17,461 bases of DNA from Saprospiraceae bacterium (GTDB lineage: Bacteria; Bacteroidota; Bacteroidia; Chitinophagales; Saprospiraceae), in the NCBI GenBank assembly GCA_007125435.1, contig SLDF01000363.1:1-17461 (forward strand), read 5' to 3'. How positions within the stretch are numbered: position 1 is the stretch's first letter; each line of letters starts with the position of its first letter. The position numbers and the translations under genes are program-made. Of this stretch, positions 1-7,217 are shown piece by piece. The notes under the pieces are model-generated. The model made no database searches. It was not told the DNA's origin and saw only the letters and a list, made by a program, of their open reading frames with translations.

Positions 1-168
1 AATTATGTTGAAAAAAATACCGGACGAAAACATTATCAAACTGCTTGCAGGTATTTACGAAGAATGAAAAAAATTGGGGGCAAGGACAAAGTAAATGAGT
101 TAATCGAATTATTTAGAAAGCAATACCGACAGCGTAAAGCATTAATGGACGAATTAACAAGAGTATAA
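1..168 (+). CDS. C-terminal end of a probable SWIM zinc-finger protein (5' partial)
   Basis: An open frame enters at base 1 and stops at 166-168, giving the last 55 residues of a protein whose start is outside the window. The tail is basic and helical, with the segments NTGRKHYQTACRYLRRM and ELIELFRKQYRQRKALMDEL. From memory this resembles the conserved C-terminal tail of bacterial SWIM zinc-finger proteins, in which a helical tail follows the CxCx(n)CxH zinc module. The zinc ligands themselves lie upstream and cannot be seen. The role of this family is not well established. No gene follows it for about 1 kb, so it ends its transcription unit. The family call rests on recall of the tail only. 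Confidence 0.55.
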   Translation, partial: NYVEKNTGRKHYQTACRYLRRMKKIGGKDKVNELIELFRKQYRQRKALMDELTRV

Positions 169-234
169 AATGCCATCCCTTCACAGCAAGACGACCAAAA
201 TGATCAACAAACAAACGGATGAAAAAATAACTAA

Positions 235-268
235 GTATTCAGCGAGCCAATAGTCCATCGCTGAATAC
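235..268. repeat. 11-bp perfect inverted repeat (hairpin)
   Basis: GTATTCAGCGA at 235-245 is the exact reverse complement of TCGCTGAATAC at 258-268, with a 12-nt loop. It lies 66 bp after the stop of the partial SWIM-like gene. No T-run follows on the plus strand, so an intrinsic terminator is not well supported. A protein-binding site or an RNA structure is equally possible. Confidence 0.6.
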
Positions 269-850
269 CCAGTTGAACGGCCTGAACCTCACCAACAAAT
301 TGGATGCACGGAAATTGCTTTTGCAGATCAGTTGCTACCATATGTTTAAAGCTATTTAAAAGATAATTTATTGAGATCGATTTCGGGACTATCGGATTAT
401 CTTTTTTGATAAAAGATAGATTGGCTTACGATCAATATGCAGGTGGGAATCTTCTTTTGATGCAGTAAGCTTATCACTTTTCTCATTTTGGCTTCACAGA
501 ATACTCATATGCATGTATGGGTATCTAAAACGTGACTTTAACAAAACCCTTCCAGACCACTCTTACTGTCCATTTATGACAAAAGCAATTGTGGTATAGC
601 TCTTGATGCATTTTTCCTTACTTCAAATCTTACTCCCTCAAACCCAATCTACCTAATTCCACATAGGAAAATAGAGATAATCGGAAAATTCGGGTTATTT
701 TAGCATCTTGTGGTTGGTGTGGTGGTGGATGGACATGGGGTGTGGTGTAATCGTATATGAGGAAGGGTGGGGGAAGTCAATGTGTGCATATATGACATTG
801 GACGGCGCTAGAGTTATTGGACTGCATATTTTAATAGACCTCTCGCTTGA

Positions 851-989
851 TCGCATCAGCGATGTGGAAGGGTGGCGACGTCAGGAGCCAGACTCTGTGT
901 AGCGATAGCGGAGCAGAGGCCGAACGAATAGTGAGCCCTGTAACGTAGCGACCCGTAACGAAGTGAAGGGTGATGCCCAAAGCAAAAAA
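851..989 (+). repeat. Dispersed intergenic repeat, copy A
   Basis: This stretch and 10685-10809 share the same ordered blocks in the same orientation: TCGCATCAGCG at the left end, the exact 16-mer CCGAACGAATAGTGAG (920-935 here), GTAGCGACC, and GGTGATGCCCAAAG followed by an A-run at the right end. The ends carry a short inverted repeat, GCATCA (853-858) and TGATGC (971-976). The middle differs in length and sequence between copies. It encodes no protein that I can support. It precedes the GH65 promoter by about 100 bp. Confidence 0.75.
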
Positions 990-1090
990 TCATACCTCAA
1001 TACACCAAATACTAAAATAAATCCGCTTACCGTAATTTCTACACCAATTCAAAGCAATTCTTTAGGTCACTTAATCAGATATCCATTATA

Positions 1091-1121
1091 TTGCGGGGCA
1101 AAATCATATACGATACATTTT
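1091..1121 (+). promoter_or_regulatory. Candidate Bacteroidota promoter of the GH65 gene
   Basis: TTG at 1091-1093 and TACATTTT at 1114-1121 are separated by 20 bp. This matches the Bacteroidota primary-sigma pattern TTG-N(about 19-20)-TAnnTTTG at all but the last base of the -7 element. It would give a leader of about 40 nt before the ATG at 1170. Confidence 0.5.
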
Positions 1122-1169
1122 TATCGTGAGGGTTTTAAATACATCAAACGAAAAGAATAAGACTATAAT

Positions 1170-3485
1170 ATGAAGGACTATATTACCGCAGATGAGTGGT
1201 CCATTGTAGAGGATGGATTTCACGCTAAGTACAACCGCATCACTGAAAGCATCATGAGCATAGGTAATGGCATGATGGGGCAAAGGGCCAACTTCGAAGA
1301 GCACTTTAGTGGCGACACCTTTCAAGGCTCCTATGTAGCCGGTATTTACTACCCTGACAAAACAAGGGTCGGATGGTGGAAAAATGGATATCCGGAATAC
1401 TTTGCCAAAGTGCTCAACTCTGCAAACTTCATAGGTATCGATGTCTATCTCGGCAACAGGAGATTAGATCTGAATCAAATGGAAATCATAGACTTTCGCC
1501 GTGAGCTGAATATGAAAGAGGGCTATCTGGAGCGCACCTTCAAAGCAAAATTTAGCGATGGTTTAGTGGTCAATGTCCGATCAAAAAGGTTTTGTAGCAT
1601 GGTAGATGACGAAACAGCTGCTATTGCATACACTATAACGCCAGAAAACTACACTGGGACCATTACTTGTTTTCCATCCATTGACTTCGACGTATTGAAT
1701 GAGGACTCTAACTATGATGAGCAATTCTGGGAAGAGGTGAGCAGGGATGTAGCTGATGTGAGAGGCTATGTCTGCTCGAGAACAAAGAAGCTGGACTTTC
1801 ATGTCTGTGCAGGTATGCATGTAGAAGCATTGAAAAATAGCACCAAGCTCAACCTGACTGATCTCCCGTCTAGTCAACAGAAGGCTTTCGTAGAGCTTAT
1901 GGTAGAAGAAAACCTGGAGCCAGGCGATAGTTTTACCATACATAAGTATGCAGCAGTTGTCGCATCTACCAACTATGACAAAGACACCTTACCCAAAGTG
2001 TGTCACGATAGACTGGATACGATTGCCCAAAAAGGTTTCTTGACAATGCTCGCAGAGCAAAACGATGCCTGGGCAGCCAAATGGCAATTGGGCGACATCA
2101 AAATAGATGGCGATGTAAAAGCCCAGCAAGGTATCCGCTTCAACATATTTCAGCTCAATCAGACCTACACTGGTAAAGACAAAAGGCTCAATATAGGCCC
2201 GAAAGGCTTCACTGGTGAAAAGTACGGGGGTAGCACTTATTGGGACACAGAGGCCTATTGTCTGCCTTTTTATCTGGCTACAGCTGCGAGAGAAGTCTCA
2301 CGAAACCTATTGATCTATAGACACAATCACCTTCAAAAAGCCATAGAAAATGCGGAGAAGCTAGGTTTTTCAGGGGGTGCAGCATTATACCCAATGGTCA
2401 CCATGAATGGCGAGGAATGCCATAATGAATGGGAGATCACCTTCGAAGAGATCCACCGAAATGGAGCAATTGCCTATGCAATATTTGACTACATCAGGTA
2501 TACAGGAGACCAATCGTATATGGCTGAGTATGGACTAGATGTACTAATTGCCATTTCGAGGTTTTGGTCACAGCGTGTCAACTTCTCCGAGGATAAGCAA
2601 AAGTTTGTCATGCTTGGTGTCACCGGCCCCAATGAATACGAAAACAATGTCAACAATAACTGGTACACCAACTATATCGCACAGTGGTGTATGATGTATA
2701 CTATCGCTTCAATCTCTGAAGTAAAGGCCAACGATCCGGCTTCTTACAGCCGAATCGTATCGTCAAATAAACTTGTAGAAAGTGAAACTGCCCATTGGCA
2801 ACATATCATAGACAATATGTACTTCCCGGAAGATGCGCAACGAGGCGTCTTCTTGCAGCAGGATGGTTTCTTAGATAAAGAGCTTATACCAGTTGCAGAG
2901 CTGGATCCTATCCATCTGCCACTCAATCAAAAATGGTCATGGGATAGAATTCTAAGGTCTTGCTATATCAAGCAAGCCGATGTATTACAAGGGTTGTACT
3001 TCTTCGAGGATCAATTTGATGAAGATACGCATAGGCGTAATTTTGATTTCTATGAGCCTATGACTGTGCATGAATCTTCATTGTCGCCATGTGTACATGT
3101 CATCCTGGCCGCTAAGCTCGGATATGAAGAAAAGGCTTATGAAATGTACTTGAGAACAGCAAGGCTCGACCTCGACGATTACAACAATGATACCGAGGAT
3201 GGCTGCCACACGACAAGTATGGCGGGCACATGGATGTCAGTGACCAAAGGTTTTGGTGGTATGAGAGTTGACAATGAAGGGCAGTTGCATTTCTCACCGA
3301 TGATACCTCAGCAATGGGATAGCTATAGTTTTAAGATATTTTTTAGAACAACAGGCATAGAAGTCATAACCACCAAAGACAAAGTCGTAGTCAAACATCT
3401 ATCAGGACCATCTGTAGATCTTTTTATATACGAAGAGAAAATGACGCTCGAAGAAGGTGGGTCTCTAGCATGCAACAGGTCGTGA
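1170..3485 (+). CDS. Glycoside hydrolase family 65, probable maltose phosphorylase
   Basis: Predicted reaction: maltose plus phosphate gives beta-D-glucose 1-phosphate and glucose, in the cytoplasm. The 771-residue length matches the family (about 750-780), and there is no signal peptide. The layout is an N-terminal beta-sandwich (roughly 1-260), an (alpha/alpha)6 catalytic barrel (roughly 320-690) and a small C-terminal beta domain. The general acid is probably Glu489 in GPNEYENN, which corresponds to Glu487 of the Lactobacillus maltose phosphorylase. The motif HTTSMAGTW from His680 fits the phosphate-binding loop. HNEWEIT lies near residue 419. GPNEY, where the trehalose and kojibiose enzymes tend to have GPDEYH, favours maltose, but this is recall and not proof of specificity. 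Two GH13 amylases downstream fit a maltodextrin pathway. No beta-phosphoglucomutase gene is in the window. The ATG start follows a promoter-like motif. Confidence 0.9.
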   Translation: MKDYITADEWSIVEDGFHAKYNRITESIMSIGNGMMGQRANFEEHFSGDTFQGSYVAGIYYPDKTRVGWWKNGYPEYFAKVLNSANFIGIDVYLGNRRLDLNQMEIIDFRRELNMKEGYLERTFKAKFSDGLVVNVRSKRFCSMVDDETAAIAYTITPENYTGTITCFPSIDFDVLNEDSNYDEQFWEEVSRDVADVRGYVCSRTKKLDFHVCAGMHVEALKNSTKLNLTDLPSSQQKAFVELMVEENLEPGDSFTIHKYAAVVASTNYDKDTLPKVCHDRLDTIAQKGFLTMLAEQNDAWAAKWQLGDIKIDGDVKAQQGIRFNIFQLNQTYTGKDKRLNIGPKGFTGEKYGGSTYWDTEAYCLPFYLATAAREVSRNLLIYRHNHLQKAIENAEKLGFSGGAALYPMVTMNGEECHNEWEITFEEIHRNGAIAYAIFDYIRYTGDQSYMAEYGLDVLIAISRFWSQRVNFSEDKQKFVMLGVTGPNEYENNVNNNWYTNYIAQWCMMYTIASISEVKANDPASYSRIVSSNKLVESETAHWQHIIDNMYFPEDAQRGVFLQQDGFLDKELIPVAELDPIHLPLNQKWSWDRILRSCYIKQADVLQGLYFFEDQFDEDTHRRNFDFYEPMTVHESSLSPCVHVILAAKLGYEEKAYEMYLRTARLDLDDYNNDTEDGCHTTSMAGTWMSVTKGFGGMRVDNEGQLHFSPMIPQQWDSYSFKIFFRTTGIEVITTKDKVVVKHLSGPSVDLFIYEEKMTLEEGGSLACNRS

Positions 3486-3521
3486 TGGAAAGATAAAACC
3501 AGTATCCAATTGATACTTAAA

Positions 3522-3775
3522 CCCGGATTATGCATTAGAAAATCCCTGCCCGCCACCTGACGATGGCAGCAGGCGGGTATTACGGCTTAAAATGGCTTCA
3601 AAATAAGACGCTTTGCTTGATTTTGTTCAATCACCGTAGGGTTGACTATGGCTCATTCACAAAATCACTTATTTTTTCACCATTTACTCATATAGCTTTT
3701 ATTATTTTTATGGCATTCGTGAATCTCCTTCGTCGATTTTAACCCTCATTACGAATTTCCAATGTATAATCCGGG
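3522..3775. mobile_element. MITE-like non-autonomous element, 254 bp, with TIRs and TTAAA target duplication
   Basis: The ends are inverted copies. The left end (3522-3544) reads CCCGGATTATGCATTAG onward. The reverse complement of the right end (3753-3775) reads CCCGGATTATACATTGG onward. They match at 20 of 23 positions. The element is flanked on both sides by the same 5-bp word TTAAA (3517-3521 and 3776-3780), as expected for a target-site duplication. The interior has no transposase and no long open frame, so movement would need a transposase supplied elsewhere. It carries an internal GC-rich hairpin (3547-3579). A CC-starting TIR with a 4-5-bp AT-rich duplication is reminiscent of IS1380-type elements, but the family is not established here. 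Confidence 0.7.
3547..3579. repeat. GC-rich hairpin inside the MITE-like element
   Basis: TGCCCGCC (3547-3554) pairs with GGCGGGTA (3572-3579) over 8 bp, with one G-T wobble. The inner CTG (3557-3559) can pair with CAG (3567-3569). An 18-nt block in it (3556-3573) matches repeat copy B (10768-10785) at 16 of 18 positions. No T-run follows, so it is not a standard terminator, although it is the only strong stem after the GH65 gene. Confidence 0.5.
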
Positions 3776-3811
3776 TTAAAATTTATAAATCGGGGTAAAC
3801 AGCATTAGTCT

Positions 3812-6211
3812 ATGTTAAATAAAACCATATCGTTGACAAAGTCAATTTTTGCAGGTCTATTGTACCTGCTATTGATAGCATCATGTGTAAGTGACCCCCA
3901 ACTTCCATATGGAGACAGGTCATTGATCACAGGCCATGCTACACCCATAGCTTTACAGCCGGATACGACGACCATTGTTTTAGAAGATTATTTTGATGAC
4001 ATATCCGAGATAGAGGAGATCCTGCCTACGCCAGGTATCGAGATAGTGACCAGTGAACAAGACGGCGAAATCCAGCTCATTGCATCACAAGATGTGAGCG
4101 GGCTGTCCCTGCTGAAGGTCAGATCAAAGTCCAGGCATACATACGATATCCTGCTTAAAAAATCGACCCGGAAGCAAATCAACTATACATTTGACCCAAA
4201 AGGTAAGACATACAAAACCGTAAATATAGTGGGGGACATGAATGCCTGGAATGCGGCATCATCACCACTGAATCCGGAGAACGGTTTGTGGACGATTAAT
4301 TTATCTCTAGAGCCGGGGACATATGCCTTCCAGCTGGAGCTTGATGGAGAAAGGCATCTCGACCCAGCAGCGCCTACCAGAGATAATGGCATGGGGGGAT
4401 TCAACTCTTTATTAAGTGTAGAAGGGCCTACTGGTGTCAGTCCATACATCGTAGTCGCAAGTACAGAAGGAAAATCTATCACACTGAGCAACCAGGGTCG
4501 CCAGGGCCAGATTACTATTTTCTGGGAGAATTCATGCTTGATGGATACCATTATAGACCGAGAGATCACTTTCAATATTCCCAAGGAGGCCGCCTCGATG
4601 TCCCGATCGCATATACGAGCTTATGTTTACAATGATGAAGGTGGTATAGGTAATGATGTATTCATACCGCTCGCAGAGCAATCTGTAATCCAATCAGCTG
4701 ACCAATTAAGTAGACATGACCTACATCAGCAAATCATGTATTTCCTGATGGTCGATAGATTTTACAATGGCAACCCGGACAACGATAGACCGGAGTCCGA
4801 TCCATCTATTCATCCATTGGCCAACTTCAAAGGTGGTGACTTAGAAGGCATCATCCATCAATTGGATCAGGGGTATTTTGACCAGCTCGGTATCAACACC
4901 TTATGGTTGTCTCCTATTCCCAGGAACCCGGAGGGCGCATATGGACTCTGGGATGATGGCGGTGTGACAAGTACATTCTCTGCTTATCATGGATACTGGC
5001 CAACAGGCCTGACAGATGTAGATGAAAGATTTGGCACCAAAGAAGAGCTCAAGATATTGATCGATAGGCTACACAGCTCAGATAAAAATATTCTACTAGA
5101 TTTTGTGGCCCATCATATTCATGAAGAACATCCATTGTACGAAGAGAAAAAGGATGAAGATTGGTTTACCAATCTCTATCTGGAAGACGGGTCGCTGAAC
5201 ACAGAACGATGGGATGACCATAGGCTGACTACATGGTTTGATGTGTTTCTTCCAACGTTCAATTTTTTCAACCCGGATGTGAATGAGGCGCTATCAGATA
5301 CGGCGATGTATTGGATAGAAAACTACGGCATTGATGGTTTCAGACACGATGCCACTAAGCACATCCACCTAGATTTTTGGCGGACACTGACTAAGAAGGT
5401 CAAAGCATTCGATAGACAATCCGGACTAAAAACCTATCAAGTTGGAGAGACGTACGGCACACCTGAACTAATTGCTTCATACATCAGTACAGGCTTGCTA
5501 GATGCACAGTTTGACTTCAATCTATTTGATGCTGCAATAGCCGCATTTTGTAAAACAAATGAGCCTTTTAGCCACCTTAAATCCACTATCGGTCAGAGTC
5601 TCCGGTACTATGGATACAATCACCTCATGGGGCACATGAGTGGCAATCAAGACCGCGCTCGCTTTATGGCCTATGCTACAGGTGACATCCGATTTGATGA
5701 AGATGCGAAATATGCCGGGTGGACAAGAGATATAGAACTTCGCAATAGCGAAGGTTTTAGCAAACTGGCTCAAATGCACGCTTTCAATATGACGATGCCC
5801 GGTGTACCTTGTATCTATTATGGCGATGAGATTGGCATGACCGGAGGCAATGACCCTGACAATAGGCGTATGATGTATTTTGAAGATTGGAATGAAGAGG
5901 AGAGTCATTTGTTTGAACAGGTTCAATCACTTATCAAATTGCGCAAGCAAAATCTCGCCATGATGTATGGAGATCTCAAGATCATCGACCACGACGATGA
6001 CAATGTTCTGATCTATTCTCGACAGCATCTCGATCATACAGCCATCATTTTCTTTAACAACAGCAATGTAGATAAAACCATCAGCACCCCTCTAGAGCAG
6101 CCGGTACATTGGACATCTGTATTTTCCGGTCAGGAAGTCGACAGCAGCAATAGTGCATTGACGGTCAAAGTCAAAGCCCACAGTTATGAGATATTGTATC
6201 ACATACCTTGA
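3812..6211 (+). CDS. GH13 alpha-amylase-family lipoprotein with N-terminal CBM48-like domain
   Basis: A large secreted enzyme predicted to hydrolyse alpha-1,4-glucans or maltodextrins. Residues 1-25 form a lipoprotein signal with lipobox IASC (Cys25). Residues about 137-210 look like a CBM48/glycogen-binding fold (VNIVGDMNAW, then an EPGTYAFQLELDGE strand pair). The catalytic TIM barrel starts near residue 305 (IMYFLMVDRF). The catalytic triad is present: Asp513 in GFRHDATKH (nucleophile), Glu546 in QVGETYG (acid/base) and Asp614 in GNQDRAR (transition-state stabiliser). A C-terminal all-beta domain follows from about residue 710. Two usual subsite residues are changed: region I reads DFVAHH (His434 where Asn is common) and region IV has Gln613 where His is common. 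The exact specificity (amylase, neopullulanase, cyclomaltodextrinase) cannot be told. The ATG lies 31 bp after a MITE target duplication. Confidence 0.9.
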   Translation: MLNKTISLTKSIFAGLLYLLLIASCVSDPQLPYGDRSLITGHATPIALQPDTTTIVLEDYFDDISEIEEILPTPGIEIVTSEQDGEIQLIASQDVSGLSLLKVRSKSRHTYDILLKKSTRKQINYTFDPKGKTYKTVNIVGDMNAWNAASSPLNPENGLWTINLSLEPGTYAFQLELDGERHLDPAAPTRDNGMGGFNSLLSVEGPTGVSPYIVVASTEGKSITLSNQGRQGQITIFWENSCLMDTIIDREITFNIPKEAASMSRSHIRAYVYNDEGGIGNDVFIPLAEQSVIQSADQLSRHDLHQQIMYFLMVDRFYNGNPDNDRPESDPSIHPLANFKGGDLEGIIHQLDQGYFDQLGINTLWLSPIPRNPEGAYGLWDDGGVTSTFSAYHGYWPTGLTDVDERFGTKEELKILIDRLHSSDKNILLDFVAHHIHEEHPLYEEKKDEDWFTNLYLEDGSLNTERWDDHRLTTWFDVFLPTFNFFNPDVNEALSDTAMYWIENYGIDGFRHDATKHIHLDFWRTLTKKVKAFDRQSGLKTYQVGETYGTPELIASYISTGLLDAQFDFNLFDAAIAAFCKTNEPFSHLKSTIGQSLRYYGYNHLMGHMSGNQDRARFMAYATGDIRFDEDAKYAGWTRDIELRNSEGFSKLAQMHAFNMTMPGVPCIYYGDEIGMTGGNDPDNRRMMYFEDWNEEESHLFEQVQSLIKLRKQNLAMMYGDLKIIDHDDDNVLIYSRQHLDHTAIIFFNNSNVDKTISTPLEQPVHWTSVFSGQEVDSSNSALTVKVKAHSYEILYHIP

Positions 6212-6262
6212 CGGTGATGTCTGACCTCAAGAGCTTACTTCCTTGACAATATTGTGATACAA
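6194..6262. repeat. 10-bp perfect inverted repeat around the GH13 stop codon
   Basis: TTGTATCACA (6194-6203, inside the last codons) is the exact reverse complement of TGTGATACAA (6253-6262), with a 49-nt loop. It may form a 3' structure of the amylase mRNA. A further weak 5-bp hairpin with a T-rich tail (ACAGC/GCTGT, 6299-6313) follows and might help termination. A chance match cannot be excluded. Confidence 0.35.
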
Positions 6263-6400
6263 GTAATTGGTAATTTTCGATCGGTAATGATTAGTCGTAC
6301 AGCGTGGAGCTGTTTGATTTATTTATACCAATGAATAGATTATTATAAGGAATTTACTCACATTTGACTGATCTGGTCAAAAACTTTCACCTCATACAAA

Positions 6401-7075
6401 TCAATATGTAGGATCAAGCATCAAGAGTGAATCCTCAAAGAGTAAAGCGGGAATGATCAAGCTCGCATTGTAGGCACCATGCAGGATGATGGCATGCCAA
6501 ATGCCATAATGAATACGGACAAAGCAGAAGACAAAGCCAATGACGAACTGGGCACCTACCAGTAATGGGATATATATAATATGGCTGCTCAGATCAAAAT
6601 TTGAGAAATTCGCAAGGTGCACCAGGGCGAAAAATGCATTGGAGACGTAGACAACGATGGGCATGGGCAGTGGCTGCTCTTGACGCCATCTGTACAGCAT
6701 GAGACCCAGGTAAGCTATGTATAGAGTTGCCATAATCGGCAAGTCAAATACGATGAACAGCGACAACAACAAGCTCACCATGATGGTCTGCGTGGACTGG
6801 CGCAGATGCAATCTAAACATCAACTCTTCTAAAAATGGGCCGATGAATATAGCCATGAAAGCGATCAGGACTTTATTGTCATCCCACATCTCCTGCATCT
6901 TATGATCCAGCTCTGACAGATCAGCTAAATGCAAAATGAAGACGTAGGGAATAACGAAAATTATCAACCCACCAAGAATTTTGAGCCAATTGGTAATGGT
7001 CAAAGGTTCGACATGGGGGTTTGTCTCAGGTCTTTTGACAAAGGCGATGATATCATGATAGATAGAGCCGGGCAT
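6401..7075 (-). CDS. CPBP-family intramembrane metalloprotease
   Basis: A 224-residue multi-pass inner-membrane protein of the CPBP (CAAX protease / bacteriocin-processing, ABI) family. All three family motifs are visible: EELMFR (Glu83, Glu84, Arg88), FxxxH (Phe149-His153 in FALVH) and HxxxN (His199-Asn203 in HGAYN). The glutamates and histidines would form the metal and catalytic site within the membrane. Hydrophobic segments lie at about 31-52, 68-88, 96-128, 141-155, 164-186 and 190-213. Bacterial members process prenylated proteins or peptides or give bacteriocin self-immunity; the substrate here cannot be told. It lies antisense between two GH13 genes and faces away from the second, so there is no reason to link it to starch use. 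The ATG at 7073-7075 is the natural start. Confidence 0.85.
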   Translation of the reverse strand: MPGSIYHDIIAFVKRPETNPHVEPLTITNWLKILGGLIIFVIPYVFILHLADLSELDHKMQEMWDDNKVLIAFMAIFIGPFLEELMFRLHLRQSTQTIMVSLLLSLFIVFDLPIMATLYIAYLGLMLYRWRQEQPLPMPIVVYVSNAFFALVHLANFSNFDLSSHIIYIPLLVGAQFVIGFVFCFVRIHYGIWHAIILHGAYNASLIIPALLFEDSLLMLDPTY

Positions 7076-7105
7076 AATAAGAGTTTATATAAATAGTAAG
7101 CGCTT

Positions 7106-7113
7106 CAAATATA
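7106..7113 (-). promoter_or_regulatory. Candidate -7 element for the CPBP protease gene
   Basis: On the minus strand this reads TATATTTG, a perfect TAnnTTTG. It lies about 30 bp upstream of the ATG at 7075. No clear TTG -33 element is found at the usual distance, so the call rests on the -7 element alone. Confidence 0.35.
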
Positions 7114-7133
7114 ACAATGTCACATTAAATAAA

Positions 7134-7141
7134 TATATTTG
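7134..7141 (+). promoter_or_regulatory. Candidate -7 element for the second GH13 gene
   Basis: TATATTTG is a perfect TAnnTTTG and would give a leader of about 70 nt before the ATG at 7218. It forms an inverted pair with the CPBP -7 element, 20 bp apart. The -33 TTG is weak or absent. Confidence 0.4.
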
Positions 7142-7217
7142 GGATGCGATAAAAAGCATTCTTACCCAGAAGTGTAGAATGAACTTTTCTTATAACCACG
7201 TATAATCGATTAGAGAT

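Larger units (their letters stand above)
169..1169. other. 1-kb intergenic region: hairpin, G-rich tract, dispersed repeat, promoter
   Basis: No convincing gene is present. Short open frames here (for example 708-902 and 963-1160) have low-complexity, Trp/Gly- or Lys-rich translations with no recognisable domain. The stretch holds an 11-bp perfect hairpin (235-268), a G-rich tract (about 712-776), copy A of a dispersed repeat (851-989) and a promoter-like motif for the downstream GH65 gene (1091-1121). I see nothing else in it. It could also hold decayed coding sequence around 170-345, but no frame stays open or looks like a known family. Confidence 0.6.
3486..3811. other. Intergenic region between the GH65 and GH13 genes, mostly a MITE-like element
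   Basis: The 326-bp gap is almost entirely the element at 3522-3775 with its flanking duplications. No gene and no clear TAnnTTTG promoter were found. Two related direct words, ATCCGGGTTAAA (3769-3780) and ATCGGGGTAAAC (3789-3800), lie 20 bp apart just before the GH13 start. The first of them is part of the element's right end. Confidence 0.6.

Noticed and set aside
169..345. Possible remnant coding sequence after the SWIM-like gene
   Set aside because: Short peptides can be read in two frames, but neither resembles a family I know, and the hairpin there explains part of the structure.
708..902. 64-codon plus-strand open frame in the G-rich stretch
   Set aside because: The translation is Trp/Gly/Met-rich and shows no domain. 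It follows the G-rich tract and runs into dispersed repeat copy A, so it is unlikely to be a gene.
963..1160. 65-codon plus-strand open frame before the GH65 gene
   Set aside because: It overlaps the end of the repeat and the GH65 promoter, has a non-ATG start and shows no recognisable domain.
6363..6381. Short inverted repeat TTTGAC/GTCAAA downstream of the CPBP gene
   Set aside because: A six-bp stem without a T-run is too weak to call a terminator.
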